Shown here: piece after piece, positions 47,232 through 55,842 of the stretch
Layout: every line of letters starts with the position of its first letter
Position numbering within the stretch: the first letter of the stretch is position 1
NCBI GenBank assembly: GCA_028874985.1
Contig: JAPPGI010000058.1
Location: forward strand, 25,673-89,672
Direction of reading: 5' to 3'
Origin: Gemmatimonadota bacterium
GTDB lineage: Bacteria > Gemmatimonadota > Gemmatimonadetes > Longimicrobiales > Gaopeijiaceae
Length of the DNA: 64,000 bases
Notes under the pieces: model-generated
Databases searched by the model: none
Told to the model about the DNA's origin: nothing
What the model saw: the letters and a program-made list of their open reading frames with translations, nothing else
Made by a program: the position numbers and the translations under genes

Positions 47232-47866
47232 CTCTTGAACAGTTGGCTCGGCTGGTCGACGAGCCGCCGACGCCCGCCGAGCGGGTCATCCTGGACGGAG
47301 ACCCGGATCTGCGGCGGGAACTGGAGGCGCTGAGATCGCAGAAGGAGGCCCTGCGAAACCTCCCGGCCGTGCTACCACCCCCCGGCGGGTGGAACGAACT
47401 TGAAAAGAAGCTGCTCGCCGCCGGATTGATCCGTGACCCGCAGGGAACACCGCGCGTTTGGCGGAAGTGGGTGCGGGCAGCGGCAGCCCTGGTGATCTTC
47501 ACCGGGGGGACCGCCTTCGGATGGGTGACGGCATCCACGACGGCGAGCCCGCAGCGTGCCACCTCCCCAACCGGCGGTCCGGCGTCGTTTGCGAGCGTCG
47601 AGGAAGCGAAGGCGGCGATGGACGAGGCGGCGAGAAGATGGCATGAGAGCTTCGGCGGATACCAGCGTCTCCTGGGCGCGGAGACCCGGACCGAGGCTTC
47701 GCGGGATCCGATCGTGCGGCTGGCCGCGTTCGAAACGGTACTCGCGGCCAGCCGGGTCGCCGTCGAGAAATTCCCGGAAGACCAGTTCTTCAACGGGGTC
47801 TTCGTGCGCACTCTGGCGGAACGGGACCAGACCCTCCGCCAGGTCAGCCTCGACAACTGGCACTGA
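47219..47866 (+). CDS. Probable membrane anti-sigma factor
   Basis: A 215-residue protein starting at ATG 47219 behind AAGGAAG. An N-terminal cytoplasmic part of about 80 residues (LARLVDEPPTPAERVILDGDPDLRRELEALR) is followed by a single hydrophobic segment near residues 85-105 (WVRAAAALVIFTGGTAFGWVTAS). The rest is periplasmic and helical (EEAKAAMDEAARRWHESFGGYQRLL). There is no zinc-binding HxxxCxxC motif, so it would be of the non-ZAS type. Position directly after the sigma gene, overlap and topology support the role; sequence similarity alone does not. The PDZ protein gene begins 5 bp after its stop, suggesting all three share one transcript. Confidence 0.7.
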   Translation: MERLTLEQLARLVDEPPTPAERVILDGDPDLRRELEALRSQKEALRNLPAVLPPPGGWNELEKKLLAAGLIRDPQGTPRVWRKWVRAAAALVIFTGGTAFGWVTASTTASPQRATSPTGGPASFASVEEAKAAMDEAARRWHESFGGYQRLLGAETRTEASRDPIVRLAAFETVLAASRVAVEKFPEDQFFNGVFVRTLAERDQTLRQVSLDNWH

Positions 47867-47870
47867 TCTC

Positions 47871-49088
47871 ATGATCGCCGATCCGCCTCCCGTGTGGACG
47901 CCGCGCGGCATGCTGGGCACAATGCTGGCAGCCGTGGTCGCGTCGGGCGCGGTCATTCCGACCGACGGCACGGCGCAGGACACGGCGAGCGCATGGATCG
48001 GGATTCGCTTCAGCCTGGAAGCAGGCGCGGCTCCCGGTCCGGGACAGGGCCCTTACGCCCTGGTGGTGCGGGATGTCTACGGGAACGGCCCCGCCGACCA
48101 TGTCGGCATCCGTCCCGGCGACCGGTTTGTCGCCGTAAACGGCAACCCTCTTTCAACCTACGAAGCGTGGCTGCGGACCACCTCGAACCTGGGTCCCGGA
48201 CAGACGCTGAGCGTGCGCCTTTTTCGCGACTCGGACGTGCAGGAAGTGATCGTCGTGGCCGACCGGCGTCCCCGGTCCGTACTGCCGGATCGGCTGTTCC
48301 GACTGGAGTGGGAAGCGGCCCGGGCCCGATTCGACTCACTCTTCGATGTCTTTCTGGAGGGTGGCCCCGGGATGGCGCAGTGGCCGGGATATCAACTGCC
48401 GCACTTCGGTTTGCCGAGAGGGTGGGGGCTGAACCCGGCGACCCTGGAAATGGCTATCAACGACACGGGGCCCGAGGCCGGAGGGAGTGTTGTCGCAGCC
48501 AGGCGCGATGTGCCGCCGGGGTCCACACGGCAGAGAGGTCCGGGCGTGGGCGAAGCGGATACCTTGATCTCCCGCCGAACTCAACCGCGCTCAGGGGTCG
48601 AGCCGGGCCGGACAGGCATGCCCGCCGAGCAGCGTCGGAGGGCGGAGCGGGAACCGGGGCCGTGGACAGGTGCGGGTATCGGGAATCGTCCCGGGCCGAC
48701 AGCGTCGCCACGGGGCGCCGACGGCGGGGGCGGCGGACCGGTATTGGTGGACGGCACCGTTGCCGCGGCGGCTTCGGTGCTGACCCCGCAGCTGCTGGGC
48801 ACCACCGTCACAGTGGTTCTCGGGGGTGCGGTGGTAAGAGACCTGACAGCCGAACTGGGACGTTACTTCGGGGTGGACACGGGAGTGTTGGTGACCGACG
48901 TGATCGATGCCGCTACTCCGGCCGCGCATGCGGGCTTTCGTCCCGGCGACATCATCGTTTCGGTGGAAGGCAAGGAAGTCAGGGACCTTCCGGAATTCCG
49001 CCGCGTTCTTGCGGAAGAGCAGACCCCGATCGAGATCACGGTCGTTCGCCGAAGGAAGGCGATAAAGCTGGCTTACCCGAGCCTGTAG
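47871..49088 (+). CDS. Exported double-PDZ protein
   Basis: A 405-residue exported protein starting at ATG 47871, with a signal peptide of about 40 residues (MLGTMLAAVVASGAV; ending GTAQ). The first PDZ domain (about 45-130) reads GIRPGDRFVAVNGNPLSTYEAW and GQTLSVRLFR. A linker of about 200 residues rich in Gly, Pro and Arg follows. The second PDZ domain (about 320-405) reads LTAELGRYFGVDTGVLVTDVIDATPAAHAG (one A omitted) then GFRPGDIIVSVEGKEVRDLPEFRRVL. No protease domain is present, although such PDZ pairs are typical of DegP/HtrA and RseP-like regulators. Being the third gene after sigma and anti-sigma, it may bind exposed C-termini of misfolded outer membrane proteins to trigger the switch. 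That last point is inference. Confidence 0.8.
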   Translation: MIADPPPVWTPRGMLGTMLAAVVASGAVIPTDGTAQDTASAWIGIRFSLEAGAAPGPGQGPYALVVRDVYGNGPADHVGIRPGDRFVAVNGNPLSTYEAWLRTTSNLGPGQTLSVRLFRDSDVQEVIVVADRRPRSVLPDRLFRLEWEAARARFDSLFDVFLEGGPGMAQWPGYQLPHFGLPRGWGLNPATLEMAINDTGPEAGGSVVAARRDVPPGSTRQRGPGVGEADTLISRRTQPRSGVEPGRTGMPAEQRRRAEREPGPWTGAGIGNRPGPTASPRGADGGGGGPVLVDGTVAAAASVLTPQLLGTTVTVVLGGAVVRDLTAELGRYFGVDTGVLVTDVIDAATPAAHAGFRPGDIIVSVEGKEVRDLPEFRRVLAEEQTPIEITVVRRRKAIKLAYPSL

Positions 49089-49137
49089 CGGGCCCGCCGG
49101 CGAGCCGTTGATCGCCGCGCCCGGCACCCTGCCATCG

Positions 49138-50352
49138 CTATTCGTAGCGTAGCGCGTCGATCGGATCCAGAATGGATGCGCGCCGGGCCGGCCAGATGCC
49201 GAAGAACAGCCCGATCACAGCCGAGAAGCCCATGGCGACAGCGACGGCCTCGGGCGCTACCGCGGTGTCCCTGCCGTAGAGCTGCGTGACGAGTTCCGCA
49301 CTGCCGAAACCGGCCGCAACCCCCAGTATGCCCCCCAGGATGCAGAGCACCAGGGCCTCCACAAGAAACTGGAAGAGGATGGCCTTGCGGGTGGCGCCCA
49401 GTGCCTTGCGCACCCCGATCTCGCGGGTCCGTTCGGTCACGCTCACCAGCATGATGTTCATGATGCCGATGCCGCCCACGAGCAGACTGACGCCCGCGAT
49501 GCCCGCCAGGAGCATGGTGAAGGTCTCGGCCGTCTCCCCAAGCGTCTCCAGGAAGTCCGAGGCCTGCTGGATCTGGAAGTCGGGGTCGTCAGCGGGACGG
49601 ATCCGATGTTCGCGCCGGATTATCCGGTCGATGTCGGCCCAGGCCGGCTCCAGCTGTTCCGGAGACGGCGCGGCCACATAGATCGCACGGAGCCGGTCAC
49701 GGCCGCCCATGACCCGGTACAGCGCCGTCGAGAGCGGAATGTAGACCTGCTCGTCCGGGTTCTCCCACCCCATCGACCCCTTTTCCTCCAAGACTCCGAT
49801 CACCTCGAAGCGGATACCGCGGATCTGTATGGTGCGGCCGACGAGAAGAGCACCCGGGGTGCCCAGAGCCTCCGGAACTCCGTGGCCAAGGACTGCAACA
49901 CGCTGCCGGCCCTGTACTTCTCCCTCGGTGAAGGGACGGCCGTAGGCGAAGTTGCGTTCGTGGATCGAGAAATAGGATGGCCATGTCCCGACAACCTGGT
50001 TCGACGAATTCCAGCGCATATGCGACAACTGCAGCCGGCTCTCGGCCTCGGGAGCGATGTTGTAGAGGGCGCCCATCTGGCTGCGGAGCGCGTTGGCGTC
50101 GCTTTCCTCCAGCGGCTTGGTTCCGCCGGCCAGCCCGCGCCACCAGTTCTGGCCGGGCCGTACGGTGAGGACGTTGGTCCCCATCCTCTCAATCTGTTCC
50201 TGGACGGCGCGCTGCGCTCCTTCGCCCAGCGCCACCATGGTGATGACAGCCCCCGTACCGATCACGATGCCCAGCGTGGTGAGGCCGGAGCGAAGCGCAT
50301 TCGCCCGAATCGACGCCAGCGCGACATTGACGGTTTCCCTGAAGATGAACAT
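49138..50352 (-). CDS. macB: ABC transporter permease, MacB/FtsX type
   Basis: A 404-residue inner membrane protein with one N-terminal membrane segment, a MacB-type periplasmic domain and three C-terminal segments. It opens FRETVNVALASIRANALRSGLTTLGIVIGTGAVITMVALGEGAQ, the standard MacB permease start, and carries LLVGGIGIMNIMLVSVTERTREIGVRKALGAT near residue 285 and GFSAVIGLFFGIWPARRASILDPIDALRYE at the end. In E. coli the ATPase and permease are one polypeptide; here they are separate, with the ATPase gene two positions upstream. It is the last gene of the operon running from the ECF sigma at 55657. The ATG at 50352 is straightforward, though the ribosome site is weak. Confidence 0.92.
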   Translation of the reverse strand: MFIFRETVNVALASIRANALRSGLTTLGIVIGTGAVITMVALGEGAQRAVQEQIERMGTNVLTVRPGQNWWRGLAGGTKPLEESDANALRSQMGALYNIAPEAESRLQLSHMRWNSSNQVVGTWPSYFSIHERNFAYGRPFTEGEVQGRQRVAVLGHGVPEALGTPGALLVGRTIQIRGIRFEVIGVLEEKGSMGWENPDEQVYIPLSTALYRVMGGRDRLRAIYVAAPSPEQLEPAWADIDRIIRREHRIRPADDPDFQIQQASDFLETLGETAETFTMLLAGIAGVSLLVGGIGIMNIMLVSVTERTREIGVRKALGATRKAILFQFLVEALVLCILGGILGVAAGFGSAELVTQLYGRDTAVAPEAVAVAMGFSAVIGLFFGIWPARRASILDPIDALRYE

Positions 50353-50409
50353 GGACGGACTCTCGTTGCCTGGGGGGTCAGGTGGATCGCGCGCGCACCA
50401 GCACGGAGA

Positions 50410-52122
50410 TCAGAAGGGGCGCATGCGTTGCCGTATGCGCGCTAGGCGCTCCTGCTGGCGGGCCTGCAGCTGGGCCGCGCCGATCAGGGCGAGGTTCTCT
50501 CCCGCTTCCAGCCCCGCGAGGATCTCGATGTAGTCCCAGTCGCTCAGGCCCATCACCACCGGCCGCGGTGTCATGTCGCCGGCCTCGTCCACCACGAAGG
50601 CAACCGCGGGCCGGTACGCCCGGTCCCCGGTGGACCCGCCCATCGCCGCCGTCAGACCGCCGCGGAATCCCCCACCACCCCACCCTTGCCCACGGGCGCC
50701 GCCGCGTCTCCCGGCCCGTTGTCCACCCCTCGCTTCCCCCTGCGTTTCCCCGCCCACGTCGCCGCCCACAGCCGCCGACCCCCCATCCTCGGAGGCACCC
50801 GCCTGCCGCCCCCCTCCACTTCGCAGTTGCCGCATCCGGGAGAAGAGGGCCCTGGCCGAATCCTCGCTGATTTCTCCTGATCGAATCCTGGCGCGCACTT
50901 CCGCGAAGCCACCCATGCCGTTGGTTTCGGCAACCTCGTCGCCGGCGTCACCGGGCTCGCCCGCGGCGGCATCCGGATCACCGTTGTCGCCGGGGACGCC
51001 ATCGCCGGCCTGCCGACCGCCGAACCCGCCGGCAAATCCGCGGCCTGCCCCATCGCCGGACCGGGCGTTCGCGACCGCCAGTTCCTCGAAGCGGGAGGCC
51101 GCCTGGGCCATCAGCGGCCCCCACGCGCTGAAATCCACCGAGACCGATTCCGGATCCAGGCCCAGCACCTCGGCGGCGGCGGCCATCTCCTGAGGCTGCA
51201 CGATCGCGTTGTTCGGCACGGCCAGCGTTTCCGAGCGCTCGTCCACTAGGACCTCGACCTCGGCGTTCATGCCCGGCTTGAGAAGGCCGGCGCGATTGTC
51301 GAGGAGTACGATCACCGGGAACATGGTGACGTTCTGCTGGACGATCGCCTGGGGCTCGATCTTCTCGATGTGACCCTGGAAGGTGCGGTCCTTGAACGCA
51401 TCCACGCTGACCGTCGCGGGCAGACCCGCCGACAGCTTGCCCACGTCGACCTCGGCGACGAGGGTGCGGACGCGCATGTCGTCGAGGTTCGCCATGACGA
51501 AGAGCGTGGTGCCGCCCGAGACGTTCTGGGTCGCCGACTGGATCACCTGGCCGTACTCGACCAGCTTTTCCAGAATCGTGCCCGCCATCGGCGCCTTGAT
51601 GGTAACGTCGGTGCGACGCAACCGGGCCAGTTCGAGGTTGGTGGTGGCGCGCACCAGCGCAGCCTGGGCGTTGGCGTGTTCGAGCTCCCGGGACTCGAAC
51701 TCCTGCCTGGTGATGACCTCTTCCGCGCGCAGTCTCCTGCTGCGCTCCAACTGCGCCCTTGCGTTCTTCATCCGCGCGTCGGCCACGTCCAGGTCGGCCC
51801 GTGCCTGCTCCCAGGCGTTCTCCACGTCCCGGGGGTCCACCCTGGCCAGGAGCGTGCCGACCTCCACCTCGTCGCCGGAATCGACGAACAGTTCGAGGAT
51901 CTCCCCCGAGGCCTTGGACTTGACCTCAACCTTGAGCACCGGCTCGAGGTGGCCGTCCGCTTCCGCGGTGATCCGCATGCCGCGAAGTTCGACTGGCGCC
52001 GTCTGCACGGTGATGCCCTCGGCCGCCTCCGGCTCGGCGCACCCCTGTGTGCCGATCAGCGTCAGGGCCGAGCCTGCGCAGACGGCCGCAACGAGTCCCG
52101 GATTCCGCTTCAGCTCGCGCAT
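50410..52122 (-). CDS. macA: Periplasmic adaptor of a MacAB-type efflux pump with a Gly-rich insert
   Basis: A 570-residue HlyD/MacA-family adaptor linking the inner membrane pump to TolC. It has an N-terminal membrane or lipoprotein anchor (about 9-28), a barrel-sandwich half (EVKSKASGEILELFVDSGDEVEVGTLLARVDPRD), a helical hairpin (about 100-170), the second sandwich half (TDVTIKAPMAGTILEKLVEYGQVI) and a beta-barrel. Normally the membrane-proximal domain follows at once. Here about 190 residues (roughly 315-505) intervene. This region is rich in glycine and arginine and includes EVRARIRSGEISEDSARALFSRMRQLR. The membrane-proximal domain then resumes (ITLR-like PRPVVMGLSDWDYIEILAGLEAGENLALIG). 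ATG 52122 overlaps the ATPase stop (TGATG). Confidence 0.88.
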   Translation of the reverse strand: MRELKRNPGLVAAVCAGSALTLIGTQGCAEPEAAEGITVQTAPVELRGMRITAEADGHLEPVLKVEVKSKASGEILELFVDSGDEVEVGTLLARVDPRDVENAWEQARADLDVADARMKNARAQLERSRRLRAEEVITRQEFESRELEHANAQAALVRATTNLELARLRRTDVTIKAPMAGTILEKLVEYGQVIQSATQNVSGGTTLFVMANLDDMRVRTLVAEVDVGKLSAGLPATVSVDAFKDRTFQGHIEKIEPQAIVQQNVTMFPVIVLLDNRAGLLKPGMNAEVEVLVDERSETLAVPNNAIVQPQEMAAAAEVLGLDPESVSVDFSAWGPLMAQAASRFEELAVANARSGDGAGRGFAGGFGGRQAGDGVPGDNGDPDAAAGEPGDAGDEVAETNGMGGFAEVRARIRSGEISEDSARALFSRMRQLRSGGGRQAGASEDGGSAAVGGDVGGETQGEARGGQRAGRRGGARGQGWGGGGFRGGLTAAMGGSTGDRAYRPAVAFVVDEAGDMTPRPVVMGLSDWDYIEILAGLEAGENLALIGAAQLQARQQERLARIRQRMRPF

Positions 52123-52880
52123 CAGATTGCCATCCCTTCATTGAAGAAGTCGCGTTCCACCAATCCATCCTTGAGATGGACCTGGCGGAATGCAGCGGAC
52201 GCGATGTCCGCCTCGTGTGTCACCAGCAGTATCGTCTGTCCCGCGCGGTTGAGCGCGATCAGTATCTCCACGATCTCCCCGGTCGTCTGCGAGTCCAGGT
52301 TTCCGGTCGGCTCATCCGCGAGAAGGAGGGCCGGATCGTTCACCAGCGCCCGCGCTATGGCGACCCGCTGCCGCTGTCCCCCCGAGAGCTCCGGCGGCTT
52401 ATGCGTCATGCGGTCTCCCAGGCCGACCCGAACCAGCTTCTCTTCGGCGCGTCTCCGGCGCTCCCTCGCGCGCACTCCGGCGTAGATAAGCGGAAGCTCC
52501 ACGTTGTGCAGCGCCGAGGCCCGCGGCAGGAGATTGAACGTCTGGAAGACGAAACCGATGTCGCGGTTGCGGACTCGGGCGAGTTGATTGTCCGAGAGTT
52601 CCGAGACCTCGTGACCGTTGAGCCAGTAGCTCCCGGCCGTAGGGGTGTCCAGGCAGCCGATGAGGTTCATGAAGGTGGACTTGCCGCTTCCGGACGGTCC
52701 CATGATCGCGACGAATTCACCCTGCTGCACGGTCATGTCCACTCCGCGCACCGCCCGCACCGTCTCCGCTCCGAGGATGTAGTACTTGCGCAGGTTCTCG
52801 GTCCGGATGACGACGCCGTTCTCCGGCTTTCCGTTCGTGTCGCCGCTCATTGGCGTCCCCTGCCCTCTTCGTGTTTTCAT
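52122..52880 (-). CDS. ABC transporter ATPase, MacB/LolD type
   Basis: A 252-residue ATPase. Walker A is GPSGSGKST near residue 60; the Q-loop is [11 protein letters not shown]; the signature is [15 protein letters not shown]; Walker B is [12 protein letters not shown]; the H-loop is LLVTHE. The N-terminus [11 protein letters not shown] and [25 protein letters not shown] is typical of the LolD/MacB class. It should pair with the separate permease encoded two genes downstream. ATG at 52880 directly abuts the TolC stop; its own stop overlaps the adaptor start. Confidence 0.95.
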   Translation of the reverse strand: MKTRRGQGTPMSGDTNGKPENGVVIRTENLRKYYILGAETVRAVRGVDMTVQQGEFVAIMGPSGSGKSTFMNLIGCLDTPTAGSYWLNGHEVSELSDNQLARVRNRDIGFVFQTFNLLPRASALHNVELPLIYAGVRARERRRRAEEKLVRVGLGDRMTHKPPELSGGQRQRVAIARALVNDPALLLADEPTGNLDSQTTGEIVEILIALNRAGQTILLVTHEADIASAAFRQVHLKDGLVERDFFNEGMAI

Positions 52881-54185
52881 CTATAGTTCCCTTCCTATGA
52901 TCGATTCGAGTTCGGCCTTCGCGAGCACGTAGTCGTACCGGGCCGACACCAGATTGACCTGGGCCTGGTCCAGCGCGATCTGGCTGGTGATGACATCCAG
53001 GATCGGAGCCTCCTCGGCGCCGTACCGCACCCGCACCAACCTGAGGTCCTCCTCGGCCACGACCAGCGCCTCCTCGGCGATGCCGATCGCCAGTTCCTGC
53101 GTTTCGAGCGTCCGTAGCGCCGCGTCCACGTCCTGCCTCACGCCGCGGCGTGCGTCCTCCTCGGTCAGGCGGGCCACCCGCCGGCTCTCGGCCGCCTGGC
53201 TCACGCTCTGGTCCCGCTGGAAGCCATCGAAGATCTGGTAGCTTCCGGACAACCGAAAACTCCAGCTCCTGTTGCCGTCCTCCAGCGAAGGCTCCTGGTT
53301 GGCCCAGGAATAGCTCGACGTAGCGGACAGGGACGGCAGATAGGCGCTGCGCGCGCTTCCGAGCGACGAACTCGCCGCGGCAGCGGCGGCCTCGGCGGCG
53401 CGGAGGTTCGGCGACGCGGTTTCGGCCAGCGCCAGGATCTCCTCCTCGCTCAGGGCCAGCGGGGCCGGATCAAGGTTGTCCGGGGCGAGAGGCCTGACCG
53501 GTCCGTTCGCTCCCACCTGGCGGCCGAGGGCGAAGCGCGCCGCCCGCAGCTGGTTCCGCGACTGAAGATGTGACTGGCGGGCATTCGCCAGCTCCAGGCG
53601 GGTACGCAGGGTATCCGACCTGGTCGCACTCCCGGCCTCCAGCCGGGCCCGGGTGATCTCCAGGCTTTCCTCCGCGCGGGCCACGCTCGCCTCCGCCACC
53701 TGGACCAGATCTCCCTGGCGCAGGGCGTTCACAAACAGGGTGGTCGTCTGCAGCACCACCGAGTAGCGCTGGGTCAGCAACCGGGCCTCCGCCTCCAGTC
53801 GAGCCGCACCCGCGCGGCTCAGTTCGGAGTACTTCCGGCCCCCCTGGAAGATCTGGTAGTTGGCGCTTATTCCGGCGTTGTAGGAGTCGTTGCTCCCCTC
53901 GACGACCCGTTGCGTGTTGGGGTCGAAGCGGCTCTGGCTGTTCAGCGAAGCACCCGAGCTCACGCTTATGTTGGGCAGGAAGGACCCCCACGCCCTGCGG
54001 CGGGTGTTGCCGGCGTTTATCACGCCGGCCCGGGTCTGCGCCAACTGGGGGTTGTGGAGCAGCGCGCGCTCGACCGCCTGCTCCAGGTATATCGCTTCCA
54101 CCTGTTCCTGGGCCACCGCACCCATCCCGAGTGCGGACGCCAGGAGTGTGGGTCCAAACGTCATCACAGTCGATTTCGATACCAT
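52881..54185 (-). CDS. tolC: TolC-family outer membrane efflux protein
   Basis: A 434-residue outer membrane efflux duct. The signal peptide covers about 1-25 (TLLASALGMGAVAQ). Two OEP repeats follow, each with long amphipathic helices: YLEQAVERALLHNPQLAQTRAG, GISANYQIFQGGRKYSELSRAGAARLEAEARLL, then LALAETASPNLRAAEAAAAAASSSLGSARSAYLPSLS and GSYQIFDGFQRDQSVSQAAESRRVA. It ends with the recurring ARYDYVLAKAELESIIG motif. The ATG at 54185 follows the CpxP-like gene stop by 1 bp and has GGAGAAC upstream; the frame is open further upstream without signal. It completes the tripartite pump with the adaptor and MacB proteins. Confidence 0.92.
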   Translation of the reverse strand: MVSKSTVMTFGPTLLASALGMGAVAQEQVEAIYLEQAVERALLHNPQLAQTRAGVINAGNTRRRAWGSFLPNISVSSGASLNSQSRFDPNTQRVVEGSNDSYNAGISANYQIFQGGRKYSELSRAGAARLEAEARLLTQRYSVVLQTTTLFVNALRQGDLVQVAEASVARAEESLEITRARLEAGSATRSDTLRTRLELANARQSHLQSRNQLRAARFALGRQVGANGPVRPLAPDNLDPAPLALSEEEILALAETASPNLRAAEAAAAAASSSLGSARSAYLPSLSATSSYSWANQEPSLEDGNRSWSFRLSGSYQIFDGFQRDQSVSQAAESRRVARLTEEDARRGVRQDVDAALRTLETQELAIGIAEEALVVAEEDLRLVRVRYGAEEAPILDVITSQIALDQAQVNLVSARYDYVLAKAELESIIGREL

Positions 54186-54186
54186 G

Positions 54187-54645
54187 TCACCGTTCTCCGC
54201 GCCCGTCCGGGGGGCCTTTCCCTTTTCCCGAGCCGGACGAGTCGCCCTCGCCCCGGCCACTCCCGTACCTGACCGCGAGCAGCGAATCGTAGAGGGCGCG
54301 CTGCTCAGGTTGCAGGACGGACTTGATCGAGTCGCGAGCATCGTGAAGGAGCGCTCGATGCCTCGGCCTGTACGCCTCCCTGAATTCCTCGTCGAGGGCC
54401 TTCATGCCGGCCACGAAGTGCTGGACGATCGCCTCGACCTCCTCTCTCTTGGCGGGCTCCAGTCCCACCTCGTCGATGACGAGTCGCCGCTTGTCACGGT
54501 CGCGCGGCTCTTCGTCCGGCGTTGCGGCCGACTCCGGCGCCGCGGCCCGATTCCCCTGCCAGGCCACCCCGCCGAGGAAGCCCGCCCCCACGGTAAGCAC
54601 GAGGAGCGCGACCGACAGAATACTCGCCTTCCTGAAACGGGCCAT
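54187..54645 (-). CDS. CpxP/Spy-like periplasmic sensor protein
   Basis: A 152-residue protein with an N-terminal membrane or signal segment (ASILSVALLVLTVGAGFLGGVAW). A helical domain follows: EVGLEPAKREEVEAIVQHFVAGMKALDEEFREAYRPRHRALLHDARDSIKSVLQPEQRALYDSLLA. The last part resembles the LTPxQ-type motif (VLQPEQRALYD) of Spy/CpxP and heavy-metal sensor proteins, which bind misfolded proteins or metals in the periplasm. A charged Gly/Lys/Arg tail ends it. The TAA stop of the anti-sigma gene directly abuts its ATG, and TolC starts 1 bp after its own stop. This is a fit by topology and pattern, not a firm family match. Confidence 0.65.
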   Translation of the reverse strand: MARFRKASILSVALLVLTVGAGFLGGVAWQGNRAAAPESAATPDEEPRDRDKRRLVIDEVGLEPAKREEVEAIVQHFVAGMKALDEEFREAYRPRHRALLHDARDSIKSVLQPEQRALYDSLLAVRYGSGRGEGDSSGSGKGKGPPDGRGER

Positions 54646-55098
54646 TTACGGAACGTTCCCTTCCACAAGGGCCATGAAGGCCACCGGACTTGCGGGGGCC
54701 TGACCGCTTATCACGGCCTGAAACGCCCCGTCTCCAACTTCATTCGCAAGGATGTCCTCCAACAGCAGCGGAGGAGACGCGTCCGACGCCTGCCGCACCT
54801 CGGTGCCGATGAGAAAGGCCGCGACCACCGCGGCCGCGGCTGCCACGGGAATCAGCCTGCGCGACCAACCCGACAGGATCGCCGCCACCGACACGCGCGC
54901 CAGCCGGCGGCGCCTCGCCAGCTCCAACGAGGCGCGCTTCATGACGCTGGTGCGAAGCCGGTCCCAGTACCCCGGGCGCTCGTACTCCGGGTCCATCGCC
55001 CGCAACGCGCGGCGGATACCCCCCGCAGGCCCGCCGTTACGGTCGTGACCCCGGGACCCTCTCGGCGGAGTCATCCTCTTTCCGTCTTCAGTATTCAT
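54646..55098 (-). CDS. Probable anti-sigma factor, membrane protein
   Basis: About 150 residues from the ATG at 55098. A basic cytoplasmic part (about 1-80, including RRALRAMDPEYERPGYWDRLRTSVMKRASLELARRRRLAR) precedes a hydrophobic segment (about 83-110, ending IPVAAAAAVVAAFLIGTE). A short periplasmic tail of about 35 residues follows (LLLEDILANEVGDGAFQAVISG). No zinc motif is seen. It begins 1 bp after the ECF sigma stop and abuts the CpxP-like gene, which is the expected place for an anti-sigma factor. A longer start exists, but it would lie inside the sigma gene. Confidence 0.65.
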   Translation of the reverse strand: MNTEDGKRMTPPRGSRGHDRNGGPAGGIRRALRAMDPEYERPGYWDRLRTSVMKRASLELARRRRLARVSVAAILSGWSRRLIPVAAAAAVVAAFLIGTEVRQASDASPPLLLEDILANEVGDGAFQAVISGQAPASPVAFMALVEGNVP

Positions 55099-55099
55099 C

Positions 55100-55657
55100 T
55101 CAGCCGCCTTTTCGGTAGTCCTTCCACTCAGCCAACTGAACCCGCAACGCCTTTCTGGCAAAGTGCAGATGGGATCGGACCGTGCCGGACGGCATGCCGA
55201 GCTTCTCCGCGATCTCGACGTGCTTCCAACCCTCCAGGTCGTGGAGGAGCACGATCTCCCGCTGCACTTCGCTCAATGTGTTCAACGCCTCCGTCAGCCG
55301 GCTCCGCAGGGCCGATATGTCCGCCGCTCGCTCGGGACTCGGACTCGGCGAACTCGCGTTCGCCGGAATCTCGTCTCCTCTCCTCAGGCTCTCCCTGCGG
55401 ATGAGATTGCGCGAACGGTTCCGCACGATTGCCAGTACCCAGCCGGCGAACCGGTCCGGGTTCCGGCACTCCTCGAGCCGCTCCAAGGCAACCATGAAGG
55501 ACTCCTGGACGGCGTCCTCGGCGTCCTGGTGACGTCCGATCACCGACAGCGCCACGGAGTAGGCCGGTCTCAGATATCTCGCGACCAGTTCCCCGAACGA
55601 TGCCGCGTCGCCGGAGCGCGCCAGGATCACCAATTCGGCGTCGGAGCGTTCCTTCAT
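55100..55657 (-). CDS. ECF-type sigma factor heading the MacAB-TolC operon
   Basis: A 185-residue ECF sigma factor of normal length. Region 2 reads SFGELVARYLRPAYSVALSVIGRHQDAEDAVQESFMVALERLEEC, with the DAEDAVQE motif, then FAGWVLAIVRNRSRNLIRRE. Region 4 reads ALNTLSEVQREIVLLHDLEGWKHVEIAEKLGMPSGTVRSHLHFARKALR, with the GTVRSHL recognition helix. It is the first gene of a minus-strand run of seven (sigma, anti-sigma, CpxP-like, TolC, MacB ATPase, MacA, MacB permease) with gaps of at most 57 bp. That suggests it controls its own operon. No convincing ECF promoter could be picked out upstream by eye. Confidence 0.93.
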   Translation of the reverse strand: MKERSDAELVILARSGDAASFGELVARYLRPAYSVALSVIGRHQDAEDAVQESFMVALERLEECRNPDRFAGWVLAIVRNRSRNLIRRESLRRGDEIPANASSPSPSPERAADISALRSRLTEALNTLSEVQREIVLLHDLEGWKHVEIAEKLGMPSGTVRSHLHFARKALRVQLAEWKDYRKGG

Positions 55658-55842
55658 TCCCTGGGACTAGACACCTGTTGCGCCTTCCCCGTTGAGTGTC
55701 AGGCCACCCGGGGCACATTGGACACCCTGATGGGCCTTCCCGTTAGCCGCTTGTGGACAGACAGTCCGTTGACCGGGCCGCCCCAAGGACCGAGAGCGGC
55801 GGGTTCCTTCGCGGGACACTACGGGCGTCATCGATGCCGGGT

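Noticed and set aside
49138-52880. A LolCDE lipoprotein exporter instead of MacAB
   Set aside because: The adaptor and TolC genes in the same operon, and the MacB-type periplasmic domain in the permease, favour a tripartite efflux pump.
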